Program-made: the position numbers and the translations under genes
In this document: piece by piece, positions 30,715 through 43,362 of the stretch
How the letters are laid out: every line of letters begins with the position of its first letter
Numbering within the stretch: position 1 is the stretch's first letter
DNA from: Ancylobacter aquaticus
Lineage (GTDB): Bacteria; Pseudomonadota; Alphaproteobacteria; Rhizobiales; Xanthobacteraceae
Length of the DNA: 64,000 bases
NCBI RefSeq assembly: GCF_004339465.1
Contig: NZ_SMFY01000001.1
Span: 1,736,001 to 1,800,000 of the forward strand
Direction: 5' to 3'
The notes under the pieces: generated by a model
What the model was told of the DNA's origin: nothing
Seen by the model: the letters and a program-made list of their open reading frames with translations, nothing else
The model's database searches: none

Positions 30715-31445
30715 TCGACAAGCCCCAGCCCGGCAAGGGCGGCGAGTCACGGCCGCTCAAAGTGCGGCTCAAAAAGGCCCGCTCGCTCAGTTCCTCCTCG
30801 CAGAAATGGCTCCAGCGCCAGCTCAACGATCCCTATGTCGCGCGCGCCAAGCGTGAGGGCTGGCGCTCGCGTGCCGCCTTCAAGCTGATCGAGATCGACG
30901 AGAAGGTGAAGATCCTCAGGCCCGGCCTGCGCGTGGTCGACCTTGGCGCCGCCCCCGGCGGGTGGAGCCAGGTGGCGGCCTTGAAGCTGAAGCTGGACGA
31001 AGGACACGGCAAGATCATCGCCATCGACCTTCTGGAGATCGACCCCATTGCCGGCGTCGACTTCGCCCAGATGGACTTCCTCACCGACGAGGCGCCGGCG
31101 CGGCTGAAGGAGATGATCGGCGGCGACGCCGACCTTGTCATGTCGGATATGGCCGCCAACACCACCGGGCACCGGGCGACCGATCATCTGCGTATCGTCG
31201 GGCTGGTGGAGCTGGCGATCGATTTCGCCCGGCAGGTGCTGGCCCCCGGCGGGGCGTTCATCGCCAAGGTATTTCAGGGCGGCACGGAAAGCACGCTATT
31301 GGCTGAGCTGAAGCGCGATTTCACAACCGTGCGCCACATCAAGCCGCAGGCCAGCCGGGCGGATTCTTCGGAGCTCTATGTGGTGGCGACGGGGTTCCGC
31401 GGACGGCAAGCTTCCGTCGTCGATCCGGCGTCCGTGGCCGATTAG
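30711..31445 (+). CDS. rlmE: 23S rRNA (uridine-2552 2'-O) methyltransferase RlmE
   Basis: A 244-residue enzyme that methylates U2552 in the ribosomal A-loop with S-adenosylmethionine. The K-D-K-E catalytic set is visible: Lys in [11 protein letters not shown], Asp in [16 protein letters not shown], Lys in FIAKVFQGG and Glu in [11 protein letters not shown]. The SAM loop is [15 protein letters not shown]. The GTG start overlaps the ppx stop by four bases. An N-terminal basic tail of about 25 residues is typical of alphaproteobacterial RlmE. Its stop region overlaps the convergent MFS gene by four bases. Confidence 0.94.
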   Translation: MIDKPQPGKGGESRPLKVRLKKARSLSSSSQKWLQRQLNDPYVARAKREGWRSRAAFKLIEIDEKVKILRPGLRVVDLGAAPGGWSQVAALKLKLDEGHGKIIAIDLLEIDPIAGVDFAQMDFLTDEAPARLKEMIGGDADLVMSDMAANTTGHRATDHLRIVGLVELAIDFARQVLAPGGAFIAKVFQGGTESTLLAELKRDFTTVRHIKPQASRADSSELYVVATGFRGRQASVVDPASVAD

Positions 31446-32875
31446 GCCGCGCTGCCGAACTCCCCGGGGGTCTCCGGCGGCACGGCCGGCTTCACCCTGC
31501 CACGGGCGAGTTCGGCGCCGGCATCGGCCGGCAGGCGCAGGAAGAAGAACACCGAACAGACCGCGATTGTCGCCACGACGAGGAAGGCGACGCTGAAATC
31601 GCCCAGTGCGATGGTGCCGTCGCCGCGCCAGCCGCGCATGCCGTCGAGCACCAGTGCCGCCACGGCGACGCCGGTGGAGATCGACACTTGCTGCGCCACG
31701 CTGGCGAAGCTGGTCGCCCGGCTCATCTGCTCGCTGGAGACATCGGCGTAGGAAAGCGCGTTGGTGCTGGTGAACTGCAGCGAGCGGAAAAAGCCGCCGA
31801 GCACCAGCGCGCCGATCAGCACGAGATACGGCATGTCCGGCCGGAACAGCGCGCCCACCGCGATGAACACCGAAGCGATGACGCAGTTCACCACCAGAAC
31901 CCGCCGGAAGCCGAAGGCGCGCAGGATGGGGGCGGCGGTGAACTTCATCGTCATCGCCCCCACCGCCGAGGCGAAGGTGATCATACCGGAGGCGAAGGGG
32001 CTCAGGCCGAAGCCGAGCTGCAGCAGCAGCGGCAGCAGGAAGGGCAGGGCGCCGATGCCGATGCGGAACAGCGAGGCGCCCACCACCCCGGCGAAGAAGG
32101 TGGGGATCTTCAGCAAGGCCAGGTCGAGGATGGGTTTGATCGTCCGCCGCGCGTGGCGGACGTAGAACCCCATCGCCACCGCGCCGACGCCGATGATGGC
32201 AAAGGCGAACCTTGCATCGACCGCATGCTGGCCGAGCAGCGCGAAGCCGAAGACGAGGCCGGCGAGGCCAAGGCCCGACAGGATCATGCCCCTGATGTCG
32301 AAGGGCGGCACGTTCGGTTCGCGAATATCGGGAATGAAGCGGCTGACCAGCACGAAGCCGAGCAGCCCGATCGGCAGGTTGAGGAAGAAGATGTAGCGCC
32401 AGTCGAAATAGGTGGTGATGAAGCCGCCGAGCGGCGGGCCGATCACCGGCCCCAGCAGCGCGGGAATGGTGAGCCAGGCCAGCGCCGAGACGAGTTCCTC
32501 CTTCGGCACGGTGCGCAGAATGACGAGGCGCCCGACCGGCACCATCATCGCCCCGCCCATGCCCTGCAGGATGCGGTAGGCGACGAAGTCCGGCAGCGCC
32601 TGCGCAAGGCCACAGAGCAGCGAGCCGGCCGTGAAGACAACGATGGCGGCCCGGAACACGGTGCGCGAACCGAATCGGTCCGCGAACCAGCCGCTGGCCG
32701 GGATGAACACGGCGAGGCTCAGAAGGTAGGAGGTCAGCGCCAGCTTCAGCGCGATCGGGTCTTCCTGCAGGTCGGCGGCGATGGCCGGCAGCGAGGTGGC
32801 GATCACGGTCGAATCGAGCTGCTCCATGAACAGCGCGCAGGCGACGATGAGCGGGACGAGACGTTCGGAGCGCAC
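31442..32875 (-). CDS. MFS drug/proton antiporter, DHA2 (EmrB-like) family
   Basis: A 477-residue inner-membrane exporter with about fourteen hydrophobic segments. It starts [29 protein letters not shown], the DHA2 helix-1 signature. Then come [26 protein letters not shown] (motif A) and [20 protein letters not shown] (motif B). The central part reads [25 protein letters not shown], the GPxxGGxxxxxxxWRxxFxxNxPxG motif of this family. Substrates of such pumps are diverse and cannot be read from sequence. It is convergent with rlmE and stands alone, without an EmrA-type partner nearby. Confidence 0.88.
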   Translation of the reverse strand: MRSERLVPLIVACALFMEQLDSTVIATSLPAIAADLQEDPIALKLALTSYLLSLAVFIPASGWFADRFGSRTVFRAAIVVFTAGSLLCGLAQALPDFVAYRILQGMGGAMMVPVGRLVILRTVPKEELVSALAWLTIPALLGPVIGPPLGGFITTYFDWRYIFFLNLPIGLLGFVLVSRFIPDIREPNVPPFDIRGMILSGLGLAGLVFGFALLGQHAVDARFAFAIIGVGAVAMGFYVRHARRTIKPILDLALLKIPTFFAGVVGASLFRIGIGALPFLLPLLLQLGFGLSPFASGMITFASAVGAMTMKFTAAPILRAFGFRRVLVVNCVIASVFIAVGALFRPDMPYLVLIGALVLGGFFRSLQFTSTNALSYADVSSEQMSRATSFASVAQQVSISTGVAVAALVLDGMRGWRGDGTIALGDFSVAFLVVATIAVCSVFFFLRLPADAGAELARGRVKPAVPPETPGEFGSAA

Positions 32876-34679
<1,804 letters not shown>

Positions 34680-34722
34680 GCGGGGGCTGCGCCGCGATGA
34701 ACCGATGAGGGAGGGCTGATCC

Positions 34723-35154
34723 ATGTATGTCACTGCCGCTCTGCTGCCCGTGTTCGTGCAGGTCGCCCTCACTTTCGTCGTGCTGTTCCGGCTTGGAGCG
34801 GTGCGGCTGGCAGCGATACGCGCGGGCGGTCTCGTCCGCGACGAAGTGGTTCTCGACGACAGGGGCTGGCCACCCAAGGTGCGGCAGGTCAGCAACTGCT
34901 TTCGCAACCAGTTTGAACTGCCGGTGCTGTTCTATGTGCTGGTCATTCTGGCGCTGATGACGCGCCAGACGAGCGACTTCTTCCATGTGCTGGCGTGGCT
35001 GTTCGTGCTCAGCCGCGTCGTCCACGCCTTTGTGTACGCGACCAGCAACCATGTGGGCTGGCGCTTCGGCGCCTTCGCCTTCGGCGCGCTCGTGCTGCTG
35101 GCGATGTGGGTGCTTTACGCGCTGGCGATCCTGCTGGCGCCGGCCCTGCCGTGA
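34723..35154 (+). CDS. MAPEG family membrane protein
   Basis: A 143-residue protein with four hydrophobic segments. The loop VSNCFRNQFELPVLFYVLVIL contains the N-x-x-E-x-P motif of the MAPEG family (membrane-associated eicosanoid/glutathione metabolism proteins), and the third helix ends RVVHAFVYATSNHVGWRFGAFAFG. The bacterial members' substrates are unknown; glutathione-linked detoxification is possible. It lies between guaB and rsmB in the same direction, a conserved position in related bacteria, but no functional link to purine synthesis is evident. Confidence 0.85.
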   Translation: MYVTAALLPVFVQVALTFVVLFRLGAVRLAAIRAGGLVRDEVVLDDRGWPPKVRQVSNCFRNQFELPVLFYVLVILALMTRQTSDFFHVLAWLFVLSRVVHAFVYATSNHVGWRFGAFAFGALVLLAMWVLYALAILLAPALP

Positions 35155-35179
35155 CGCCCTTGTTGAAATTGGAGTTGAG

Positions 35180-36490
35180 ATGACACCGGCTGCCCGGCTT
35201 TCCGCCGCTATCGAGGTAATCGGCACCCTCCTCGCCGAACGCCGCCCGGCTGCCGACGTTTTGAAGGATTGGGGCCGTAGCCACCGCTTCGCCGGGTCGG
35301 GCGACCGTGCGGCGCTGGCCTCGCTGGTCTATGACGCCCTGCGCCGGCGCGCCTCCGCCGCCTGGATCATGGGTGAGGAAAGCCCGCGCGGGCTGGTTCT
35401 CGGCATGCTGAAGGTCGCCCGCGGCCTCGACGTGGCGGCCATTGCCACGCTTTGCGATGGGTCGCGCTTTGCCCCGGCGCCGCTCAGCGAGGCCGAGCAC
35501 GCCCGGCTGGCGCAGGCCTCGCTCGACGACGCCCCCGCCCATGTGCGCGGCGACTATCCCGAATGGCTCGACACGCCGCTCGCCGCCGTGTTCGGTGAGG
35601 GTCGGGCTGAAGAGGGCGCGGCGCTGGCCGAGCGGGCGCCGCTGGACTTGCGCGTCAACTCGCTCAAGGGCGATGTCGACAAGGCGAGCGAACTGATTTC
35701 GCATCTCTCCCCCGAGCCCGGCCGCTGGTCGCCTCTGGCGTTGCGCATCGCGCTGGAGGCCGACGGCAAAGCGCCCCCGCTCACCTCCGAGCCGGCCTAT
35801 CTCAAGGGGCTGGTGGAAATTCAGGACGAAGGCTCGCAGATCGCCGCCATCCTCGCCGCGCCCCCGCGTGGCGGGCAGGTGCTGGACCTGTGCGCCGGCG
35901 GCGGCGGCAAGACGCTGGAACTCGCCGCACTGATGGACGGCGCCGGCCAGCTCTACGCCTATGACGATGATCTGCGCCGCCTCGCACCCATCCATGAGCG
36001 GGTGCAGCGCGCCGGCGCCCACAATGTCCAGGTGCGCTCGCCGCGCGGCAAGATGGACGTTCTGGAGGACCTTGAAGACCGCATGGACCTCGTGCTGGTC
36101 GATGCCCCCTGCACCGGCACGGGCACCTGGCGCCGCAACCCCGACGCCAAATGGCGCATGCGCCCCGGCGCGCTGGCGGAGCGGATGAAGGAGCAGGCCC
36201 TGATCCTCGACACCGCTGCGCGCTATGTGAAGCCCGGCGGGCGCCTCGCCTATGTCACCTGCTCGCTGCTCGACGAGGAGAATGTCGACCAGGTGCGTGG
36301 CTTCCTCGATCGCCACCCCGGCTATCGCCTCGTGCCGCCGGCCGAGATGGTGCTGGCGTTGGGCGAGCGCGGCATGACGCTGCGAGCGGCGGCGCTGGAG
36401 CGCCCCGAGGGCCTGTTGCTGACCCCGCGCCGCACCGCCACCGATGGCTTCTTCATCAGCCTGATGGTGCGCGGCGATCAGGCCGGATAA
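35180..36490 (+). CDS. RsmB/NOP family 16S rRNA cytosine-C5 methyltransferase
   Basis: A 436-residue methyltransferase. An N-terminal NusB-like helical region covers about residues 1-140. It is followed by RVNSLKGDVDKA, EIQDEGSQIAA and the SAM site VLDLCAGGGGKTLELA. The two family cysteines lie in VDAPCTGTGTWRRNPD and YVTCSLLDEEN, the former releasing and the latter attacking the base. It uses SAM to make m5C in rRNA; the exact position is not certain. ATG 35180 has GGAG five bases upstream. The frame is open far upstream, within the MAPEG gene, which was rejected as start. Confidence 0.9.
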   Translation: MTPAARLSAAIEVIGTLLAERRPAADVLKDWGRSHRFAGSGDRAALASLVYDALRRRASAAWIMGEESPRGLVLGMLKVARGLDVAAIATLCDGSRFAPAPLSEAEHARLAQASLDDAPAHVRGDYPEWLDTPLAAVFGEGRAEEGAALAERAPLDLRVNSLKGDVDKASELISHLSPEPGRWSPLALRIALEADGKAPPLTSEPAYLKGLVEIQDEGSQIAAILAAPPRGGQVLDLCAGGGGKTLELAALMDGAGQLYAYDDDLRRLAPIHERVQRAGAHNVQVRSPRGKMDVLEDLEDRMDLVLVDAPCTGTGTWRRNPDAKWRMRPGALAERMKEQALILDTAARYVKPGGRLAYVTCSLLDEENVDQVRGFLDRHPGYRLVPPAEMVLALGERGMTLRAAALERPEGLLLTPRRTATDGFFISLMVRGDQAG

Positions 36491-36571
36491 TGAACGCGGA
36501 CGAGACCGCCCGCGCCGCCGGGAGCCACCAGACAGAGCCCGCCAGATAGAGCCAGCCAGACAGAGCCCGTC

Positions 36572-38152
36572 ATGACCCAGTTTGAACCGACCGCCGCCAC
36601 CGCCGAGCACGACACCATTCTCATCATCGACTTCGGCTCGCAGGTGACGCAGCTCATCGCTCGCCGCGTCCGCGAGGAAGGGGTGTATTCCGAGATCGTG
36701 CCGTTCCAGAGCGCGGCCGAGGCGGTGCGGCGGCTGAACCCGGTCGGCATCATCTTCTCCGGCGGCCCGGCCTCGGTGATGGACGAGAACAGCCCGCGCG
36801 CGCCGCAAGAGGCGTTTGAATTGGGCGTGCCGATCTTCGCCATCTGCTACGGCCAGCAGACCTGCGCGCTGCAACTCGGCGGCGAGGTCGAGGGCGGGCA
36901 CGCCGCCGAATTCGGCCGCGCCGAGGTGACGGTGCACAAGCCGAGCGCGCTCTATGACGGCGTGTGGGAGGTGGGCGAGCGCTACCCCGTCTGGATGAGC
37001 CATGGCGACCGCGTGACCCGCCTGCCGGAAGGGTTCGAGGTGGTGGCCACCTCCGAGAACGCGCCCTTCGCCGTCGCGGTGAATGAGGCACGGCGCATCT
37101 ACACCACGATGTTCCACCCGGAAGTGGTGCACACCCCGCATGGTGCGGCGCTGATCCGCAATTTCGTCCGCAAGATCGCCGGCGCACGGGGCGACTGGGG
37201 GATGAGGGCCTATCGCGAGGAAGCCATTCGCCGCATCCGCGAGCAGGTGGGTTCGGGACGGGTGATCTGCGGCCTCTCCGGCGGCGTCGATTCCTCGGTG
37301 GCGGCGGTGCTGATCCACGAGGCGATCGGCGACCAGCTCACCTGCGTTTTCGTCGATCACGGCCTGCTGCGCCTTGGCGAGGCCGAGCGGGTCGTCACGC
37401 TATTCCGCGACGCCTATAATATCCCGCTGGTCCATGTGGACGCCTCCGAGATGTTCCTTGGCGCGCTGGAAGGCGTGAGCGACCCCGAGGTGAAGCGCAA
37501 GACCATCGGCAAGCTGTTCATCGACGTGTTCGAGGACGAGGCGAAGAAGGTCGGCGGCGCGGGGTTCCTGGCCCAGGGCACGCTGTATCCCGACGTGATC
37601 GAAAGCGTCAGCTTTACCGGCGGCCCCTCGGTGACGATCAAGAGCCACCACAATGTCGGCGGCCTGCCCGAGCGGATGAACATGAAGCTCGTCGAGCCGC
37701 TGCGCGAGCTTTTCAAGGACGAAGTGCGCGCTCTCGGCCGCGAGCTTGGCCTGCCGGAAGTATTTGTCGGCCGCCATCCCTTCCCGGGTCCGGGCCTCGC
37801 CATTCGCTGCCCCGGCGAGATCAGCCGCGAGAAGCTCGATATTCTGCGCCTGGCCGACGAAATCTACCTTGAAGAGATTCGCCGCCATGGCCTCTACGAC
37901 GATATCTGGCAGGCCTTCGCCGTCATCCTGCCGGTGAAGACGGTGGGGGTGATGGGCGACTTCCGTACCTATGACTACGTGGTCGGCCTGCGTGCCGTGA
38001 CCTCGGTGGACGGCATGACGGCGGATTTCTACCCGTTCGACATGGCCTTCCTCGGCCGCGTGGCAACCCGCATCGTCAACGAGGTAAAGGGCGTCAACCG
38101 CGTGGTCTACGACATAACCTCGAAGCCGCCGGGGACCATCGAGTGGGAATAA
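36572..38152 (+). CDS. guaA: GMP synthase (glutamine-hydrolysing)
   Basis: A 526-residue enzyme that aminates XMP to GMP with glutamine and ATP. The N-terminal glutamine amidotransferase has Cys92 in FAICYGQQ, with His and Glu in [11 protein letters not shown]. The ATP pyrophosphatase P-loop is [23 protein letters not shown] near residue 234. The C-terminal dimerisation domain ends [14 protein letters not shown], the canonical terminus. Together with guaB this gives the full IMP-to-GMP branch in one cluster. It is 81 bases after rsmB. Confidence 0.97.
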   Translation: MTQFEPTAATAEHDTILIIDFGSQVTQLIARRVREEGVYSEIVPFQSAAEAVRRLNPVGIIFSGGPASVMDENSPRAPQEAFELGVPIFAICYGQQTCALQLGGEVEGGHAAEFGRAEVTVHKPSALYDGVWEVGERYPVWMSHGDRVTRLPEGFEVVATSENAPFAVAVNEARRIYTTMFHPEVVHTPHGAALIRNFVRKIAGARGDWGMRAYREEAIRRIREQVGSGRVICGLSGGVDSSVAAVLIHEAIGDQLTCVFVDHGLLRLGEAERVVTLFRDAYNIPLVHVDASEMFLGALEGVSDPEVKRKTIGKLFIDVFEDEAKKVGGAGFLAQGTLYPDVIESVSFTGGPSVTIKSHHNVGGLPERMNMKLVEPLRELFKDEVRALGRELGLPEVFVGRHPFPGPGLAIRCPGEISREKLDILRLADEIYLEEIRRHGLYDDIWQAFAVILPVKTVGVMGDFRTYDYVVGLRAVTSVDGMTADFYPFDMAFLGRVATRIVNEVKGVNRVVYDITSKPPGTIEWE

Positions 38153-38346
38153 TTCAGGCCCATCCAAACCTATCCGGCAGCGCGCTGTTTTTCGATCTAA
38201 CTCGTTGAACTGACGCAGCCGGTGAGACTTCCGAGCCCCAAAGCGTGGCCGCGACGATCAAAACTTAGTTTCGGGATGGAACTGTCGCGCCACTTGTACG
38301 TTGGGGCAGTTCGGAGCCCCGTCCGGCTGGGGTTTGGGGCTGACGC

Positions 38347-38397
38347 TGGTGGATCGACCGTAGTGGATGGTACCCGTCCACTACGGTCGATCCACCA
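38347..38397. repeat. Long perfect inverted repeat (21-bp arms) between guaA and the histidine kinase gene
   Basis: Positions 38347-38367 are the exact reverse complement of 38377-38397. The nine-base centre (tggtacccg) can extend the stem by two G-C pairs and a G-U, leaving a three-base loop. No T-run follows, so it is not a standard intrinsic terminator. It is the most perfect dyad seen in the window and lies 82 bases before the kinase start. The rest of the 327-base gap (38153-38479) shows no gene. Confidence 0.9.
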
Positions 38398-38479
38398 CAT
38401 CAATGCTTTGTAGTTCGACTGGGTCGCGACATCGGGATTCCCCTGTCGCGGTCGGACCACCAGGGTCAAGGGGTTTGAC

Positions 38480-41400
38480 GTGCGGCTGGACGAGAGTGTC
38501 GTTGCCTCCGATCGTGCAATTGCTGCGGGCGGTGGTGCACTTGCGCGCCGTATCGCGGGGTATGACTGGGCATCGACGCCGATCGGTCCTATCGAAGCCT
38601 GGCCGTCCAGCCTGCGCAACACCGTCAACCTGATGCTCGCCAGCCCCGTGCCGTTGGTGCTGCTGTGGGGCGAGCACGGCGTCATGATCTATAACGACGC
38701 CTATTCCGTCTTCGCCGGCGGGCGCGACAGCCGGCTTCTGGGATCGAACGTTCGCGAGGGTTGGGCCGAGGTCGCCGATTTCAACGACAATGTCATGCGG
38801 GTGGGGCTGGCGGGCGGTACGCTCAGCTATCGTGACCTGCCGCTGACCCTGCACCGCGACGGACATCCCGAGCAGGTGTGGCTCAATCTGGACTACTCGC
38901 CGGTTGCCGGTGATGACGGCAACCCCGCCGGGGTTATCGCCGTCGTGGTGGAAGTAACGGAGGCGTACCATACCAGGGTCGCCCTTGAGGAGAGTGAGAC
39001 GCGGCTGCGTTTCCTCGATGATCTTGGCCGCGCCGTGGCAGACAGCCCGGATGCGGGAGGCATCCTCGCCACCATTACGCGGATGGCCGCGCAGCACCTT
39101 CGCCTGTCCAGTTGCTCCTATGCCGACATGGACGATGACGAAAACGGCCTGACTGTTCGCGGTGACTGGCATGCCCAAGGCACGCCCTCCCTTGTCGGGC
39201 GCTATCGGCTCGGGGATTTTGGCGAGAGAGCCATACGTGAACTTCGCGCAGGCAACCCATTCATCGTCAATGACTACGCGGCGGAACTGCCGTCCAGCGT
39301 GGCGTCGGCGTTCCGCGACGTCGGCATCGCCGCGGCCGTGTGCATGCCGTTGATCCGGGACGGGCGGCTGACGGCGCTGATGGCCATGCACGACAGCGTG
39401 CCACGTCGATGGTCGGACTACGAACTTGCCGTCATCCGCGAGATTACCGAGCGCTCCTGGGCGCATATCCAGCGTGCCCGCGCCGAAGGGGCCTTGCGCG
39501 AGCGCGAGGCCCACCACCGGCAGATCCTCGACAGCGCCATAGATTATGGCATCGTCGCGACCGATCTCGACGGCTATTGCACGCTCTGGAACCGGGGCGC
39601 CGCCGAAATGCTCGGCTGGAGCGAGGCTGAAATGCTCGGCCGGGCGATGGATATGTTCTTCACCCCCGAGGATCGCGAGGCCGGCCGCCCACTTGCCAAG
39701 CGCCGCGAGGCGCTCGATTCCGGCCGGGCGCATGATGCACGTTGGCACCTTCGCAAGAGCGGCGAGCTTTTCTGGGGCCTGAGCGAGATGATGCCCCTGC
39801 GCAACGAGGCGGGGACGCCCATCGGCCTCGTCAAGCTGATCCGCGACAGGACTGCCGAGTATGAGGCGCAGGAAGCGCTTCGGCTGAGCGAGGAACAGCT
39901 GCGCCGGGCCCAGGCGGCGGGTGGGGTCGGGCTCTTTTCCGTCGACCTCGCCAGCAACCTCATCCGTGCCACGTCCGAGTTCTGCCGCCTCTTCGGCCTC
40001 CCACCGGCAGCGGAAATCCCGGCCTCCATGGTCGAGCGGCTGGTGGTGCCGGAGGACGCCCTGCGCGTCTCCAATACGGAGAGCCGCGAGGCGGGGGTGG
40101 CCCCGCTGGATGTCGAATACCGTATCCGCCGACACGACACGGGCGAAGAACGGATCATCGCGCGCAAGGCCGGCTATGAGCGCGACGAGGCCGGCCGCCC
40201 GGTCCGCATGGTGGGTGCGGTACAGGATGTGACCGACCGGCGCATGACCCAACTGGCGCTGGAAAAGAGCGAGGCGCAGTTCAGTGCGCTGGCGCAGAAC
40301 ATGCCCAACCAGGTGTGGACCGCCCGCGCCGATGGCGCGCTCGACTGGTTCAACGACCAGATCTATGTCTATTCCGGCGCCGCACCCGGCACCCTCGACG
40401 GCGAGGGCTGGACCCGCCTCGTGCATGCCGACGACCTGCCGAATGCGCGCGAGCGCTGGGGGCGGGCGGTGGCCTCGGGCGAGACGTACGAGACCGAAAT
40501 GCGCCTGCGCGACGCCGGCGGGGTCTATCGCTGGCATCTGGCGCGCGCGGTGCCGCTGATCGACGCCCGTGGCACGATCAGCGCCTGGGTCGGGACCAAT
40601 ACGGACATCGAGGCGCAGAAGCGCGCCGAGGAGGCTTTTGCACAGGATCGCGACCGGCTGTGGCGGATCAGCCAGGACCTGATGCTGGTGTGCGACTTCG
40701 AGGGCTTCATCACGGCGGTCAACCCCTCTGGAGAGCGGCTGCTGGGGTGGGGCGAGGGCGAAATGGTCGGGCGTAGGGTCGCCGACTTCCTCCACCCGGA
40801 AGATCTCGACGCCAATGCGCGCGAACTGGCCGATTCCTCGTCCGGCGCGACCACCTTCGCCTTCGAGAACCGCTATCGCACCAAGGCGGGCGAGTACCGT
40901 CTGCTGGCCTGGAGCGCGGTGCCCGGCAATGGCCGCATCCACGCGGTGGGGCGCGACATCACCGAGCAGAGGTCGGTGGAGGAGGCGCTGCGCCAGAGCC
41001 AGAAGATGGAGGCGGTTGGCCAGCTCACCGGCGGCATCGCTCATGATTTCAACAATCTGCTGCAGGGCATCACCGGCAGCCTCGACATTCTGGGCAACCG
41101 CATCGCCCAGGGGCGTTCGGACGATCTGGCGCGGTGGGTTGGCGGGGCGCGGACCTGCGCCGACCGCGCCGCCGCGCTCACCCATCGGCTTCTGGCTTTC
41201 TCGCGTCGCCAGCCACTCGACCCGCGCCCGGTGCGGGCCAACCCGCTCGTCGCCTCGCTGGAAGACATGCTGCGGCGCACGCTGGGCGAGCGGATCGAAC
41301 TGGAACTGGTGCTCGGCGGCAGCCTCTGGCTCACGCGCTGCGACCCCAACCAGCTTGAAAGTGCCATCCTCAATCTCGCCATCAACGCGCGCGATGCGAT

Positions 41401-42133
41401 GCCCCAGGGTGGCAAGCTGACAATCGAGACCTGCAACGCCCATCTCGACAGCCACTTCGCCGCGCGCCAGCGCGAGGTGAAGCCGGGCCAGTATGTCTGC
41501 ATCTGCGTGACCGACACCGGTACCGGCATGAGCCGCGAGACCATCGCCCGCGCCTTCGAGCCGTTCTTCACCACCAAGCCGATCGGCCAGGGCACCGGGC
41601 TCGGGCTTTCCATGGTCTATGGTTTCACGCGCCAGTCGGAAGGCTATTCCCGCATCTATTCCGAACTCGGGCAGGGGACGACCATCAAGCTCTACCTCCC
41701 GCGCTATCGCGGCGAAGAAGAAGCCGAGGACAGCGCAACCAGCCTCGGCGATGCCCCGGGGTCGGAAGCGGGAGAAGTCGTGCTGGTGGTCGAGGACGAG
41801 CCGGTGGTGCGCGGCCTCATCGTCGAGGTGCTGAGCGAGCTCGGCTACCGCGCCATCGAGGCCAGCGATGGGCCCAAGGGGCTGGAGATTCTCCAATCCC
41901 GCCGGCGTATCGACCTCCTGATCACCGATGTCGGCCTGCCCGGCCTCAATGGGCGGCAGGTGGCCGATGGCGGGCGCGTGTCCCGCCCCGGGCTCAAAGT
42001 GCTGTTCATGACCGGCTACGCCGAGAACGCCGCGCTGGCGTCCGGCTTCCTGGAGCCCGGCATGGCGATGATCACCAAGCCGTTCGCCATGGACATTCTG
42101 GCGACCCGCATCCGCGAGATCATCGAGAAGTAG
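38480..42133 (+). CDS. Multi-PAS/GAF hybrid sensor histidine kinase
   Basis: A 1,217-residue protein with no membrane segment, so probably cytoplasmic. Order: a PAS-like domain (about 20-165), a GAF domain (about 185-330), four PAS/PAC domains (about 345-840), and a HisKA domain with the phospho-acceptor His855 in [13 protein letters not shown]. Then the ATPase domain ([28 protein letters not shown]) and a C-terminal receiver with Asp1150 in [10 protein letters not shown]. Such kinases sense redox, light or small ligands. The GTG start follows AAGGGG by seven bases. No cognate response regulator gene is adjacent. It lies next to the amide module, but a link is unproven. Confidence 0.9.
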   Translation: MRLDESVVASDRAIAAGGGALARRIAGYDWASTPIGPIEAWPSSLRNTVNLMLASPVPLVLLWGEHGVMIYNDAYSVFAGGRDSRLLGSNVREGWAEVADFNDNVMRVGLAGGTLSYRDLPLTLHRDGHPEQVWLNLDYSPVAGDDGNPAGVIAVVVEVTEAYHTRVALEESETRLRFLDDLGRAVADSPDAGGILATITRMAAQHLRLSSCSYADMDDDENGLTVRGDWHAQGTPSLVGRYRLGDFGERAIRELRAGNPFIVNDYAAELPSSVASAFRDVGIAAAVCMPLIRDGRLTALMAMHDSVPRRWSDYELAVIREITERSWAHIQRARAEGALREREAHHRQILDSAIDYGIVATDLDGYCTLWNRGAAEMLGWSEAEMLGRAMDMFFTPEDREAGRPLAKRREALDSGRAHDARWHLRKSGELFWGLSEMMPLRNEAGTPIGLVKLIRDRTAEYEAQEALRLSEEQLRRAQAAGGVGLFSVDLASNLIRATSEFCRLFGLPPAAEIPASMVERLVVPEDALRVSNTESREAGVAPLDVEYRIRRHDTGEERIIARKAGYERDEAGRPVRMVGAVQDVTDRRMTQLALEKSEAQFSALAQNMPNQVWTARADGALDWFNDQIYVYSGAAPGTLDGEGWTRLVHADDLPNARERWGRAVASGETYETEMRLRDAGGVYRWHLARAVPLIDARGTISAWVGTNTDIEAQKRAEEAFAQDRDRLWRISQDLMLVCDFEGFITAVNPSGERLLGWGEGEMVGRRVADFLHPEDLDANARELADSSSGATTFAFENRYRTKAGEYRLLAWSAVPGNGRIHAVGRDITEQRSVEEALRQSQKMEAVGQLTGGIAHDFNNLLQGITGSLDILGNRIAQGRSDDLARWVGGARTCADRAAALTHRLLAFSRRQPLDPRPVRANPLVASLEDMLRRTLGERIELELVLGGSLWLTRCDPNQLESAILNLAINARDAMPQGGKLTIETCNAHLDSHFAARQREVKPGQYVCICVTDTGTGMSRETIARAFEPFFTTKPIGQGTGLGLSMVYGFTRQSEGYSRIYSELGQGTTIKLYLPRYRGEEEAEDSATSLGDAPGSEAGEVVLVVEDEPVVRGLIVEVLSELGYRAIEASDGPKGLEILQSRRRIDLLITDVGLPGLNGRQVADGGRVSRPGLKVLFMTGYAENAALASGFLEPGMAMITKPFAMDILATRIREIIEK

Positions 42134-42357
42134 CGCCCGGCGACGAGCGCGCGCGCCGGGCACACGGGACCGGCCCGCGCGGCCTTCGATGCCGGGAGAT
42201 GCTCATTAAATGGGCGGTCGTGCCTGCGCCTTGGCATCTGCCCATCCAATAATCGGTACGCCCTCAGACAAGTCTCCTCGACCTCTCCTGCGTCACACTT
42301 CGGACCTCGCTATCCGTCTGGCCGTCCCCCGGGGCACGCCTGCAGAGGAGAAGTTAA

Positions 42358-43290
42358 GTGGCACACGCTCTCGACATCCATTCCGGCAGGAACCGCCTGT
42401 CCGTTGTCTCGCACCTTCGTTCGGCCTTCTTCGGCGCCTTTGGCCTTGCCGTCGCCACCGGGGGGCTTACCGCCGGCCTGCCGCAGCCGGCACAGGCCGC
42501 CACGCCGGAAGCTTGCGCCGCGCTGCAGGCGAAATATCCTGACCTCAAGGGCAAGACGCTGGTCAATGCCATCAACCCGCACACGCCGGGCTATGAGACC
42601 ATCGACCCCAAGGACCCGACCAACTACATCGGCTTCGACATCGACCTCGGCGAGGCAATCGGCGGCTGCCTCGGCTTCACGCTGACCTACAAGGCGGTGA
42701 CGTTCGCCTCGCTGCTCACCACCCTGCAGGCCGGGCAGGCCGACATTGTCATCTCCGACATCTACGCCACCAAGGACCGCGCCAAGGCGGCGGACTTCAT
42801 CACCTATTTGAAGGTGTATGACGGCGTTCTCGTCGCCAAGGGCAACCCGAAGAAGATCACCGGCATCGACGCCTCGCTCTGCGGCGCGGTGGCGGCTGAG
42901 AACACCGGCTATGTCGAAGTGCCGCTGATCCAGGCGCTGGAGCCCGAGTGCAAGGCGGCGGGCAAGCCCGCACCGGAAATCCTGCTGTTCGACAACAACG
43001 CCAATTGCATCCAGGCGATCCTCGCCGGGCGCGCCGACACCTACATCAACGACGTCAACACTGTCGACGGCGCGGTGAAGGCCTATCCCGACAAGCTGGA
43101 GAAGGCGACGGCGGTCACGCTGCCCTATTCGGTCGGCATCGCCGTGCCGCGCAACAACATCCCGTTCCGTGACGCGGTTATGTCGGCGCTTGGAGAGCTT
43201 CAGAAAACCGGCGTGCAGGCGGAGCTGATGAAGAAGTGGAACCTGCCCGCCGACCAGCTTGAGACCCCCAAGCTGGTGCTCGCCGACTGA
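42358..43290 (+). CDS. ABC transporter substrate-binding protein, family 3 (polar amino acid type)
   Basis: A 310-residue periplasmic binding protein. A signal peptide of about 48 residues ends PAQAA. The mature part shows YETIDPKDPTNYIGFDIDLGEAIGG, TYKAVTFASLLTTLQAGQADIVISDIYATKDRAKAADFITYL, and SVGIAVPRNNIPFRDAVMSALGEL, the plan of family-3 solute-binding proteins. The GTG start has an upstream GGAG. It is followed by a fused permease-ATPase and two amidase genes, so the ligand may be an amide or amino acid derivative later hydrolysed by those enzymes; this is inferred. Confidence 0.88.
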   Translation: MAHALDIHSGRNRLSVVSHLRSAFFGAFGLAVATGGLTAGLPQPAQAATPEACAALQAKYPDLKGKTLVNAINPHTPGYETIDPKDPTNYIGFDIDLGEAIGGCLGFTLTYKAVTFASLLTTLQAGQADIVISDIYATKDRAKAADFITYLKVYDGVLVAKGNPKKITGIDASLCGAVAAENTGYVEVPLIQALEPECKAAGKPAPEILLFDNNANCIQAILAGRADTYINDVNTVDGAVKAYPDKLEKATAVTLPYSVGIAVPRNNIPFRDAVMSALGELQKTGVQAELMKKWNLPADQLETPKLVLAD

Positions 43291-43362
43291 TCCTCCCGAC
43301 GCGCTGACACGGCGGCCGCGCCCTCACGCGGCCGCCGCTTCCCTCCGTTGCGAAGAAGGCTG

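Noticed and set aside
38381-42163. Open frame of 1,260 codons antisense to the histidine kinase
   Set aside because: Composition bias of high-GC DNA; translation is rich in His, Arg, Gly and Gln with no domain, while the plus strand encodes clear kinase domains.
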